Positions 17,716 through 25,431 of a stretch of DNA of 25,693 bases are shown piece after piece. The translations under genes and the position numbers were made by a program. Numbering within the stretch: the stretch's first letter is position 1; every line of letters starts with the position of its first letter. Under the pieces are notes generated by a model. It saw nothing but the letters and a program-made list of their open reading frames with translations. It ran no database searches and was not told where the DNA came from. The stretch spans positions 1 to 25,693 of the forward strand of contig JBOHER010000494.1 in the NCBI GenBank assembly GCA_050701115.1. The letters are read 5' to 3'. Origin of the DNA: JBOHER01 sp050701115. Its GTDB lineage: Bacteria; Actinomycetota; Actinomycetes; Mycobacteriales; Pseudonocardiaceae.

Positions 17716-18930
17716 ATGAGCCGCCGGGTCGTGATCGCGGGGGCGGGAATGGGCGGCCTGCGCGCGGCCGAGCAGCTCCGGGCCGCGGGGTGGGACGGTG
17801 CCATCACCGTCGTCGGGGACGAGGAGCACCTCCCCTATAACCGGCCGCCGCTGTCCAAAGGCCTGCTCACCGCTGACGGCGACGAGCGCAGTGCGTTCGA
17901 CAGTGTCGCGTTTCGGCGTCGCCGCAGCATCCACGACGCCGAGTGGATCCTCGGCAACCCGGTGCGGTCGGCATCGTTGCGCGATCGGACCATCCGGCTG
18001 GCCGACGACAGTTCGCTCTCCTACGACGGTCTCGTCGTGGCCACCGGGCTGCGGCCAAGGAGACTCCCCATCGATGGCGCACCGCACAGCAGGGTGGCGT
18101 TACGCACCCTCGGCGACGCGCTCGCGCTGAGATCCACACTCCGCGCCGGCGGCCACGTCGTGGTGATCGGCGGCGGTTTCATCGGATGCGAGGTTGCCGC
18201 GACCGCGCGGCTGCTCGGCTGCCGGGTGACCGTGGTCGAGCCGTTCGCGGTGCCGATGCGCCGAGCGGTGGGGGACGCGCTTGGCGGCGCGTTACAGCGT
18301 CACCACGAGGCGCGCGGTGTGGAGTTTCGCACCGGAGTCGGCGTCGCTGGAATCCACTGTGGACACGATGGTGGCGCCGCCGTCGAACTGTGTTCGGGTG
18401 CGGTGTTGTCAGCTGAGGTCATCGTCGAGTCGGTGGGGTCGCATGCGAACGTGGAATGGTTGTCGGGCAACGGGCTCGATCTTTCCGACGGCGTGCTGTG
18501 CGACAACGCGATGCGGGTGGAGGGTCTGCCTGACGTTGTCGCCGTCGGGGACGTGGCCCGATTCCCCAACCCCCTCTTCGACGATGTTTCGCGTCGGGTT
18601 GAGCACTGGTGTGTGCCCACGGAGACCGCAAAGCAGGCCGCGCCGACGCTGGTGGCTCATCTCAACGGCGAAATACCCGAGCCCGGCCGGTTCGCCCCAC
18701 TACCGTCGTTCTGGAGCGATCAGTTCGATCTGCGGATCCAGGGCTTCGGTGCGCCCGGCCTTGCCGACGATGCCGGGGTGCTCGAAGGCGACCTCGACCA
18801 GATCGAAGCGGGAGTGGCCATCGGCTACTACCGCGCGGGCACTCCCGTCGGCGCCGTCCTGGTCGGTCTGCCCGCCAACCGCCATGCCCACTACCGCGAG
18901 CTGCTGAGCCGAGCTGTGCAAGCGGCCTGA
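17716..18930 (+). CDS. FAD-dependent NAD(P)H:ferredoxin reductase
   Basis: A 404-residue flavoprotein of the putidaredoxin/rubredoxin reductase type. The FAD-binding GAGMGG is at residues 9-14, followed by EEHLPYNRPPLSKGLL. The second Rossmann motif, for NAD(P)H, is VVIGGGFIGCEVA near residue 150. The FAD-contact block VVAVGDVARFPNP and the C-terminal reductase domain (FWSDQFDLRIQGFG) are present. ATG 17716 is chosen, 2 bp after the ferredoxin stop, because the longer open frame only overlaps the ferredoxin. It would supply electrons to the adjacent ferredoxin and P450. Confidence 0.93.
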   Translation: MSRRVVIAGAGMGGLRAAEQLRAAGWDGAITVVGDEEHLPYNRPPLSKGLLTADGDERSAFDSVAFRRRRSIHDAEWILGNPVRSASLRDRTIRLADDSSLSYDGLVVATGLRPRRLPIDGAPHSRVALRTLGDALALRSTLRAGGHVVVIGGGFIGCEVAATARLLGCRVTVVEPFAVPMRRAVGDALGGALQRHHEARGVEFRTGVGVAGIHCGHDGGAAVELCSGAVLSAEVIVESVGSHANVEWLSGNGLDLSDGVLCDNAMRVEGLPDVVAVGDVARFPNPLFDDVSRRVEHWCVPTETAKQAAPTLVAHLNGEIPEPGRFAPLPSFWSDQFDLRIQGFGAPGLADDAGVLEGDLDQIEAGVAIGYYRAGTPVGAVLVGLPANRHAHYRELLSRAVQAA

Positions 18931-18952
18931 GAAGAAGAGACAGGGTTTCGAC

Positions 18953-20353
18953 ATGGAACTGATCGAGTGTGCTGACACCAGGGCCTTGGCGCGGCACCGC
19001 GACATCAATACCACAGCAGACATCGCAGACGAGCTCGAGTCTCGGATCAAGGCAGCGGGCGTCGAGTACGTCTACTACCAGGTGGTGACGGTCGGTTCCC
19101 GGGTGGTGTCCAAAGTGGTGCCCGCGCACCACCTCCGGCGCAACCTGGAGCAGGGGATCAACTTCCACCGCACCGCGATGGCCGATCTCCAGTGTGACCG
19201 GCACGGCACGCTGCTCGGCGGTGGTGTAGCGGCGGCGGAGTTCACCGCGTTGCCCGATGCCGACACCTTCGCTGTGCTGCCGTGGGACACGACGGTCGGA
19301 CGGTTCCTGTGCACCGCATACGAACCCGAGCAGCGTCCGGATGTGGGTGGCAGGCCACTTCCCACCGACGTGCGCGGTCACCTTCGGCGCGTGCATGCCG
19401 ACTTCACCGCGCGCACCGGGCTGCACGTCAAGTCAGGGTGCGAGCCGGAGATGACCTGGACCGGTCCCGGCCTCGAGGTCAGCTCACGTCCTGGAGCCAG
19501 CCCCGCCTATCAGTTCGACAACCTCGAGCGGATGCGCCCGATCTATCAGAAGGTCATCAGCTACGCCCAGGCGTTGGGGCTGGACATGATCGAAGGCGAC
19601 TACGAGGACGGCGGGCAACTCGAGCTGAACTGGATGTTCGACCACGCCGATCGCACCGCGGACCGCCTGATCACCTACCGGCAGATCTGCCGCCAGGTGG
19701 CGCGTGAACTCGGCGTGACGGCAAGTTTCATGCCCAAGCCGACCACCGGGTCGATGGGCAACGGCTGCCACCACAACCTCAGCGTGTGGCGTGGCGAGGA
19801 GAACGTGCTCGTCGAACCGGGCAGGATCGACATGCACCTGAGCGAGCCGGGCAAGCACATTCTCGGCGGGTTGCTCACCCACGCGGCTGGGTCGATGGCG
19901 ATCGTGGCATCGACGGTGAACTCCTACAAGCGATTCTGGGATGCGGGCCAGTTCGCGCCGTCCCAGATCGACTGGGGCATGGACAACAAGACCTGCACCG
20001 TCCGGATGCCCGCCAATGGCCGATTCGAGTACAAGCTGCCGGACGCCAGTGTCAATCCCTACCTGTCGCACGCCGTGCTCATCGCGGCGATCTCCGACGG
20101 TCTCGCGAACGAACTCGACCCCGGCCCCGGTCAGCACGGCAGCAGCTACGACGGTGCCTGCGCCGAGTTCGGCCCCATCCCGCTCACGCTCGGGGACGCA
20201 CTCGACGCCCTGGCGCAGGACAAGATCGTCACCGAGTCACTGCCCGCCGATCTCCTCGATCTGTACGTGGCGTTGAAGACCGATGAGTGGGCCCGCTACT
20301 GCGGTGCCGTCACCGACTGGGAGCGCGAAATGTACTGGGAGGGCACCCCGTGA
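18953..20353 (+). CDS. Glutamine synthetase-like gamma-glutamyl-amine ligase
   Basis: A 466-residue glutamine synthetase-fold protein. Metal and substrate motifs are SGCEPEMTW, EGDYEDGGQLELN, the ATP-site FMPKPTTGSMGNGCHHNLS and RFEYKLPDASVNPY. It lacks the N-terminal signatures of housekeeping GlnA. The usual NRxxxxR is DNKTCTVR (Asn345, Lys346, Arg351), so an arginine is replaced by lysine. With PuuC- and PuuD-like genes in the same operon it is best read as a ligase that ATP-dependently couples glutamate to an amine, like PuuA, GlnA3 or the GS-like proteins of the morpholine/piperidine clusters. The substrate is unknown. Its TGA overlaps the next GTG. Confidence 0.88.
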   Translation: MELIECADTRALARHRDINTTADIADELESRIKAAGVEYVYYQVVTVGSRVVSKVVPAHHLRRNLEQGINFHRTAMADLQCDRHGTLLGGGVAAAEFTALPDADTFAVLPWDTTVGRFLCTAYEPEQRPDVGGRPLPTDVRGHLRRVHADFTARTGLHVKSGCEPEMTWTGPGLEVSSRPGASPAYQFDNLERMRPIYQKVISYAQALGLDMIEGDYEDGGQLELNWMFDHADRTADRLITYRQICRQVARELGVTASFMPKPTTGSMGNGCHHNLSVWRGEENVLVEPGRIDMHLSEPGKHILGGLLTHAAGSMAIVASTVNSYKRFWDAGQFAPSQIDWGMDNKTCTVRMPANGRFEYKLPDASVNPYLSHAVLIAAISDGLANELDPGPGQHGSSYDGACAEFGPIPLTLGDALDALAQDKIVTESLPADLLDLYVALKTDEWARYCGAVTDWEREMYWEGTP

Positions 20354-21057
20354 CCGAGGAGATCCGGTTCCTCTGTGTGGACTCGCACGCGCCACCGCTG
20401 TTCGACAAGAGCGAAGGCGGTGTGCGCCGCACGGGTTACGAACCCGACGCGGCCCAGCTGGTCGCCGACGTGCTCGGCCGCGAGCTGCGCTGGGTGATCA
20501 CGCCATGGGCCGAGATGATCCCCAGGCTGCGCGCCGGGGAAGCAGACGGGATCTGGTGCGGCCAGGGGGTGACCAAGGAGCGGTCGAAGCTGGTTGACTT
20601 CACCCGGCCGTACGCGGTCTTCGACGAGTCTGTGCTCGTTCGCGCCGGATCCGGGGTGCGCGGGCCGGAAGGGCTCGGCGGCTACCGGGTCGCCGCCATC
20701 GCAGGCAGCACCAATCTCGCGCTCGCGCGGACCTTCCCTGGTGTCACGACCGTCCCGTTCGATGGCGCGAGCGTCGACGTATTCGGCGACATGGTGGCCG
20801 CGCTGCGTGCGGGCGAGGTAGACGCGGTCGTCGATGACGACGTGGTCACCGTTCCGCTCGGTGACGACCCCGACCTCGATCTCGCATTCACCGTGCCGAC
20901 CCGCAACCGCTGGGCGATCGCCGTCGCCAAGGACCGGCCCGCTATCCGCGCCGAGCTCGATGCCGCGCTCGGCACGATCATCGCCGACGGCCGGCTGGCC
21001 AAGGTGTGGCGGAACTGGATGCCTGCCCTGGATTTCCCTGTGGAGTCAACACGATGA
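20350..21057 (+). CDS. Signal-less solute-binding protein family 3 domain protein
   Basis: A 235-residue protein with the periplasmic-binding (SBP family 3, amino-acid type) fold: IRFLCVDSHAPPLF at the start, GYEPDAAQLVADVLGRELRWV, MIPRLRAGEADGIWCG, TKERSKLVDFTRPY, and AALRAGEVDAVVDDD before a WAIAVAKDRPAIRAELD helix. It has no signal peptide or lipobox; the SBP domain starts at residue 5, so the protein should stay in the cytoplasm. No ABC permease or ATPase is nearby. The GTG start overlaps the ligase stop (GTGA) and its stop overlaps the puuD-like start, so it is tightly coupled to the ligase and hydrolase. It may sense or carry the amine or a gamma-glutamyl intermediate; this is inference. 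Confidence 0.85.
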   Translation: MTEEIRFLCVDSHAPPLFDKSEGGVRRTGYEPDAAQLVADVLGRELRWVITPWAEMIPRLRAGEADGIWCGQGVTKERSKLVDFTRPYAVFDESVLVRAGSGVRGPEGLGGYRVAAIAGSTNLALARTFPGVTTVPFDGASVDVFGDMVAALRAGEVDAVVDDDVVTVPLGDDPDLDLAFTVPTRNRWAIAVAKDRPAIRAELDAALGTIIADGRLAKVWRNWMPALDFPVESTR

Positions 21058-21782
21058 ACACCCGGCCGCTCATCGGCGTGGCAGGCATGCGGTCCGCATC
21101 GATATCAGGCCTGCGCCGGTCCGGTTCGGTCGCCGCCGAGCGGGTGCTCGAGGCCGTGTACCGGGCGGGTGGCGAACCGCTGACCCTGTTCCACGGAGAT
21201 CCCGCCGAGCTGGGGGATCGGCTGGTGGTGCTCGACGGGGTCGTGCTCCCGGGCGGCAACGACCTCGACCCTCGGCGCTACGGCGCACCCGAACGGCACC
21301 CGGCCACCGGGCCGACCGACGACACCCAGGACGAGGCCGATCTCGCGGTGGCAATGGGGTGTCTGCGGGCCGACATGCCGATGTTGGCCATCTGCCGTGG
21401 GATGCAGGTGCTCAACGTGGCGCTCGGCGGCACCCTCGTTCAGCATCTCGAACCCAGCTCGGTCGACCACGTGAACGGTTTCCACCAGGTGCGGCTGGAG
21501 CCCGGCTCCCTTGTCGCACACGTGATGGGTGCGACGACACTGTCCGTGTCCTCCTACCACCACCAGGCGGTCGGCCGGGTTGGGCGCGGGCTTTCCGTCG
21601 TGGGAAGGGCATCCGATGGTTGCGTCGAAGCGCTGCAACACGCAGGCGCCCCCGTGCTCGCGGTGCAGTGGCATCCCGAGGACGACGCCGCCGAGGCCCC
21701 GCCGGAGCAGGCGCTGTTCGACTGGGTCGTCGAGCAGGCCAGAAACAGCAGCCGCACCGTGACCACGGGAGCCGTCGCATGA
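21054..21782 (+). CDS. PuuD-like gamma-glutamyl hydrolase (class I glutamine amidotransferase fold)
   Basis: A 242-residue peptidase C26/class I amidotransferase. The nucleophile Cys114 is in AICRGMQVLNVALGG, and His207 and Glu209 (QWHPE) complete the triad. VVLPGGNDLDPRRYG and the oxyanion region are as in PuuD. PuuD cleaves gamma-glutamyl-GABA; here it would release glutamate from the oxidised gamma-glutamyl amine. ATG 21054 overlaps the preceding stop as ATGA, and its TGA overlaps the aldehyde dehydrogenase start the same way. Confidence 0.93.
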   Translation: MNTRPLIGVAGMRSASISGLRRSGSVAAERVLEAVYRAGGEPLTLFHGDPAELGDRLVVLDGVVLPGGNDLDPRRYGAPERHPATGPTDDTQDEADLAVAMGCLRADMPMLAICRGMQVLNVALGGTLVQHLEPSSVDHVNGFHQVRLEPGSLVAHVMGATTLSVSSYHHQAVGRVGRGLSVVGRASDGCVEALQHAGAPVLAVQWHPEDDAAEAPPEQALFDWVVEQARNSSRTVTTGAVA

Positions 21783-23272
21783 CGAAGCAGAGCTATCAGC
21801 ACTATCTGGCCGCCGCCGATGCGCTGCGCCCCCGGACTGAGGCATTCATCGATGGGGCGTTCGTCCCCGGCAAGCGGGGAGGGACGTTCGAGTGCGTTTC
21901 GCCGCGGGACGGCCGGACCATCGCGGAGATCACCGAGTGCGACGAGGCCGATGTGGACCTGGCGGTGTGCGCGGCGCGCGCCTCCTTTGTGGACGGGCGC
22001 TGGTCCCGTCAGCCTCCGCAACACCGGAGGAAGGTGCTGCGACGGCTCGCGCGGCTCATTGACGAGCACCGCGAGGAGCTGGCGTTGCTGGAAACCCTCG
22101 ATATGGGCAAACCGATCAGCGAATCGCTGGCGGTCGACGTCCGGGCGACCGTGCAGACCTTCGACTTCTATGCCGAAGCGGCCGACAAAGTCTACGGCGA
22201 GGTCGCCCCCACCGATCACCGCACGCTGGCGACGATCACCCGCGAACCGGTCGGTGTCGTCGGTGCGGTGGTGCCGTGGAACTTCCCGTTGATGATGGCC
22301 GCGTGGAAACTTGCCCCCGCCCTCGCCGTGGGCAATTCGGTGGTGCTCAAACCCGCGGAGCAATCCCCGCTGACGGCGTTGCGCCTCGCCGAGTTGGCCG
22401 CTGAGGCCGGGTTGCCCGCCGGAGTTCTCAACGTCGTGCCGGGAGACGGACCTACCGCGGGCGCCGCGCTGGGTCGCCACCCGGACGTGGACGCGCTGGC
22501 ATTTACCGGGTCCGGACAGGTCGGCCGTCTGTTTCTGCGCTATGCCGCGGACTCCAACCTCAAGCAGGTCTCGCTCGAGTTGGGTGGCAAGAGCCCGCAG
22601 ATCGTACTGGCCGACGCCCCCGACGTGTCCATTGTGGCCGATGCTGTTGCCGCCGGGATCTACTTCAACCAGGGTGAGATGTGCAGTGCGGGATCGCGGC
22701 TGCTGGTACATCGCAGCCGGAAGGACGAGTTACTCGACGAGTTGGTGCGGATCTCCGGCCAACGCCGGCCGGGCGACCCGCTTGATCCGGTGACGACGAT
22801 GGGCGCGCTGATCGATGACCAGCACCTCGAGCGTGTCCTTGGCTACGTGCGCTCGGCCGAGGAAGAGGGCGCGCGTACCGTGGTCGGCGGTCGCCGGGCC
22901 CGCGTGGAGAGCGGCGGCAGCTATCTGGAGCCGACGATCTTCGACGAGGTGACTCCGGAGATGACCGTCGCGCAGGAGGAGATCTTCGGTCCCGTACTTT
23001 CGGTGCTGACCTTCGACGATGTCGACGAAGCCATCCGGATCGCCAACGGCACGCCCTACGGGCTCGCCGCCGCGGTGTGGACGCGGGACCTGTCCACCGC
23101 ACACCTGACTTCCCGGGCCATCAGGGCAGGCACGGTGTGGGTGAACTGCTTCGATGCCAGTGACTACACCGTGCCCTTCGGCGGTTACGGCGAATCCGGT
23201 TTCGGGCGGGACAAGTCCCTGCACGCGCTGGACAAGTACACCCAGCTTAAGACCACCTGGATCCAGCTCTGA
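21779..23272 (+). CDS. PuuC-like NAD(P)-dependent aldehyde dehydrogenase
   Basis: A 497-residue aldehyde dehydrogenase. The catalytic Cys302 is in NQGEMCSAGSR and the general base Glu267 in LELGGKSPQ. The VVPWNFPLMMAAWKLAPALA block and the cofactor-site TGSGQVG are standard. The C-terminal VNCFDASDYTVPFGGYGESG and GRDKSLHALDKYTQLKTTWI match gamma-glutamyl-gamma-aminobutyraldehyde dehydrogenase PuuC closely. It would oxidise the aldehyde left by the P450 (or other oxidation) step to the acid. It is the last gene of the operon, ending 23 bp from the convergent mazF. Confidence 0.93.
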   Translation: MTKQSYQHYLAAADALRPRTEAFIDGAFVPGKRGGTFECVSPRDGRTIAEITECDEADVDLAVCAARASFVDGRWSRQPPQHRRKVLRRLARLIDEHREELALLETLDMGKPISESLAVDVRATVQTFDFYAEAADKVYGEVAPTDHRTLATITREPVGVVGAVVPWNFPLMMAAWKLAPALAVGNSVVLKPAEQSPLTALRLAELAAEAGLPAGVLNVVPGDGPTAGAALGRHPDVDALAFTGSGQVGRLFLRYAADSNLKQVSLELGGKSPQIVLADAPDVSIVADAVAAGIYFNQGEMCSAGSRLLVHRSRKDELLDELVRISGQRRPGDPLDPVTTMGALIDDQHLERVLGYVRSAEEEGARTVVGGRRARVESGGSYLEPTIFDEVTPEMTVAQEEIFGPVLSVLTFDDVDEAIRIANGTPYGLAAAVWTRDLSTAHLTSRAIRAGTVWVNCFDASDYTVPFGGYGESGFGRDKSLHALDKYTQLKTTWIQL

Positions 23273-23295
23273 CCACGCATCCTCCGTCGCGCTGC

Positions 23296-23595
23296 TCAGT
23301 CGAGATCGAACGCGGCGCGGATGGCGGCGGCGAGTTCGGCCTCCTGCGCTGAGAGGAGGTAACCGACCTGACGTCCGAGCGTCGAGTTAGGCACGGTGAC
23401 GATGTTGTCGCAGCTGACCACACTGTCGTGTTCGAGTCCGTTCGCCTGCCCGACCGGTACCTCCGTGGACAGGCCCCGGATGGTGCTGGTGATCGGTGCG
23501 ACGGTCACCCGGCCGAGATGGGGGCGTACCAACTCCCGGGTCAAGATCAGCACGGGCCGGGTCTTGTCGAGCCGCGCGGTATGGATCGGTCGCAT
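23296..23595 (-). CDS. MazF/PemK-family toxin endoribonuclease
   Basis: A 99-residue MazF-like protein, which cleaves single-stranded RNA at short sites. Family features are RPVLILTRE near the start, the central VAPITSTIRGLSTEVPVG, and SVVSCDNIVTV with the conserved strand, then a C-terminal helix. The start ATG overlaps the antitoxin stop by one base (TGATG). It converges on the aldehyde dehydrogenase gene. The cleavage site cannot be predicted. Confidence 0.92.
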   Translation of the reverse strand: MRPIHTARLDKTRPVLILTRELVRPHLGRVTVAPITSTIRGLSTEVPVGQANGLEHDSVVSCDNIVTVPNSTLGRQVGYLLSAQEAELAAAIRAAFDLD

Positions 23596-23831
23596 CAGTC
23601 GAGGTCATCCAAGGGAGTACCGGCTGCGTACTTGGCGAGACCGTCGAGGTCTGCATCGCTGCCGGCCTGGGCCAGGATGGCAGCGTCCCGTGCCGCGACC
23701 GCGCGCCTGCGCTCACGCTCCACCGCCCGCGCGACCACGGCCGCCCTGCTACTGGCATCACCGTGCTCGACGAGCTGGTCGATGAACTCGACGATGTCGT
23801 CGGGAAGCCGAACCGCGATCTGCCTGCTCAT
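23595..23831 (-). CDS. Ribbon-helix-helix antitoxin of the MazF pair
   Basis: A 78-residue ribbon-helix-helix protein. The strand and first helix are RQIAVRLPDDIVEFIDQLV, followed by SSRAAVVARAVERERRR. The C-terminal ~35 residues, acidic at the end (TPLDDLD), should bind and block the toxin. The promoter box TAGCAT lies 6 bases before the ATG on the minus strand, with no clear ribosome-binding site, so translation may be leaderless. It is directly upstream of mazF. Confidence 0.9.
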   Translation of the reverse strand: MSRQIAVRLPDDIVEFIDQLVEHGDASSRAAVVARAVERERRRAVAARDAAILAQAGSDADLDGLAKYAAGTPLDDLD

Positions 23832-23879
23832 ACCAAAATGCTACCAGGTTGGGATGCGCCCCTGTCTCCCACGGCGTGA

Positions 23880-24599
23880 TCAGCTCAGCCGGAGTAGTTC
23901 CCAGGCCAGGTCGGGCAGCGCCAGCGGTGTCGCGAGGCTGCCCGCGGGCATGTCCTTGACCCTGGTGCCCGCGCCATACTCCGGCACGGTCGAGACGATC
24001 ACCCTGCGCTCGGCATTGACCAGCGCGACGCCCTCGCTCATTTCCCGAAGGCATGCCCATACCTCGGCCTCGAAACCCGCCACCGTGACATCGGCTCCGG
24101 CCACTCCGAGGAACCGCTCGCCGAGCAGTACCGGTGTGGTGAAGGTCAGGATGTACTGGTCCGCCCCGCGATAGTCCACGTAGGGCCCGGACACCGTGCG
24201 GCGACCCGAATCCCGTGGCCTCCGGAACCAGGAGAACGAGGTGTAGTCATAGAAGCCGCTACTGGCCGGATCGATGTCCAGGTCGAGGGGCCGCACCTTT
24301 CCATTCGAAGTGGACTGCCACCACTCGAGGCACCACTCGGCATCGGACACCGCTCCAGGAGTGACGATCAGACCCGCGCCGTCGGCGAAGCGATGACTGC
24401 CGAGGAATTCCGACACCAGTGGCTTGAGCGCGATGACATCTCGCCTGGTCAGCGTGCGCCCCTCGGCTGCGAGCGGGAGCCAGGCGCGCTCGGCGGCCGA
24501 GGCGATGACCCGCAAACCGGCGAACAGGTCCTCGACGATGCCGCTCAGTCGTGTGGCACAGGCCTCGAGCCCGCCGGTGTGGTTCGGGGAATCAGACAT
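23880..24599 (-). CDS. Soluble Cache-domain sensor protein
   Basis: A 239-residue protein. The central part is Cache/PDC-like: GAGLIVTPG, then CLEWWQ, DPASSGFYDYTSFSWF, SGPYVDYRGADQYILTF, and LGVAGADVTVAGFEAEV. Cache domains bind small molecules, often amino acids or amines. There is no signal peptide or membrane segment, which is unusual for Cache sensors but is seen in proteins encoded with GntR regulators. The ATG overlaps the GntR gene's stop (TGATG). A likely role is to bind the amine substrate or product and work with the GntR regulator. Confidence 0.8.
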   Translation of the reverse strand: MSDSPNHTGGLEACATRLSGIVEDLFAGLRVIASAAERAWLPLAAEGRTLTRRDVIALKPLVSEFLGSHRFADGAGLIVTPGAVSDAEWCLEWWQSTSNGKVRPLDLDIDPASSGFYDYTSFSWFRRPRDSGRRTVSGPYVDYRGADQYILTFTTPVLLGERFLGVAGADVTVAGFEAEVWACLREMSEGVALVNAERRVIVSTVPEYGAGTRVKDMPAGSLATPLALPDLAWELLRLS

Positions 24600-25351
24600 C
24601 AGCTTCGACCTGCCAGCGTCATGTGGGCCTCGATGAGGCGTCGAACATTGCTCTGCGCGTGCGTCCGGGCGAGAAGCTCCGCCTGCTCCTCGTCCTCGCC
24701 TGCGATCGCGGCGACGATCGCCCGGTGTTCGGCGTGCGCCGCCATCCGGTCCAGGGGCTTCCCGAGTGCTCCCCAGAGCAGTTCGGCGACCTCGCCCTGC
24801 AGCCGGACCTCGGCCCTGGTGAGCCGCTCGGATTGCGATGCCACCGCGATTTCGATGTGGAAGCGACTGTCGGCCCTGCTCTTGCCTGCGAACGTGGTTG
24901 CCGCTGCCATCTGGTCGGCGGTGCGCTCGAGCCGTTCCACGTCATCCTGGCCTACCCGCATCGCTGCGAGCTTCGCCGCGGCTCCCGCGATCGCGAAGTG
25001 CTCGTCGCCCAGATCCCTGAGTTCCGTTGTGGTCAAGGCGAGAAGGCGTTTGCGCAGTCGCTCGACCGGCGGCCGGGCCGTCCCGAGGGTGAAGGTGCCA
25101 CCGTTGCGTCCACGCCGGGTCGCCACCAGCCCTTGCTCGCGCAGAATCGCAAGCGCTTCGCGGAGGGTCGCGCTGGACACCCGGAACTGTGCGGCAAGCT
25201 CGGACTCAACCGGTAGCCGCTCGCCGCTGGCGATCAGCCCGAGGTTGATCGCTTCGGTGAGACGCTGGACGACGGCCTCGGAGCGGCCGCCGGCACCGAG
25301 CGGCGCGAACACCGAAGTCCGTGCGGACAACTGCGACTCCGACTCCGTCAT
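24599..25351 (-). CDS. FadR-subfamily GntR transcriptional regulator
   Basis: A 250-residue regulator. The N-terminal winged helix-turn-helix reads ERLPVESELAAQFRVSSATL, then REALAILREQGLV. The C-terminal FCD domain has DSRFHIEIA and EHRAIVAAIA, whose Asp and His residues form its usual metal site. Such regulators often control catabolic genes next to them. It lies in the same locus as the P450/amine operon but reads away from it, in an operon with the Cache protein. No ribosome-binding site precedes the ATG, and an AT-rich stretch runs up to it, so translation may be leaderless. It is the best candidate for control of the promoters at 14631 and 16259. Confidence 0.9.
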   Translation of the reverse strand: MTESESQLSARTSVFAPLGAGGRSEAVVQRLTEAINLGLIASGERLPVESELAAQFRVSSATLREALAILREQGLVATRRGRNGGTFTLGTARPPVERLRKRLLALTTTELRDLGDEHFAIAGAAAKLAAMRVGQDDVERLERTADQMAAATTFAGKSRADSRFHIEIAVASQSERLTRAEVRLQGEVAELLWGALGKPLDRMAAHAEHRAIVAAIAGEDEEQAELLARTHAQSNVRRLIEAHMTLAGRS

Positions 25352-25378
25352 AATAACATTAATACCATAATATTAAGG
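25352..25378. promoter_or_regulatory. AT-rich promoter/operator region of the GntR gene
   Basis: This stretch is far richer in A/T than the surroundings. Read leftward it contains CCTTAATA (25378-25371) and TTAATGTT (25362-25355), the same two 8-mers as at the P450 promoter. CATAATA occurs twice as a direct repeat (25349 and 25366). A -10-like TAATGT lies 4 bases before the ATG. Autoregulation is plausible. Between 25379 and about 25431 I see no other feature. Confidence 0.45.
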
Positions 25379-25431
25379 CCGCGGTAGCGCGAAACGATGA
25401 CGCGGAATCAACAGCATCCTGGCCAATGCCT

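Noticed and set aside
24393..25370. 325-codon frame antisense to the GntR and Cache genes
   Set aside because: Low-complexity Ser/Ala/Arg translation without recognisable domains, opposite two recognised genes.
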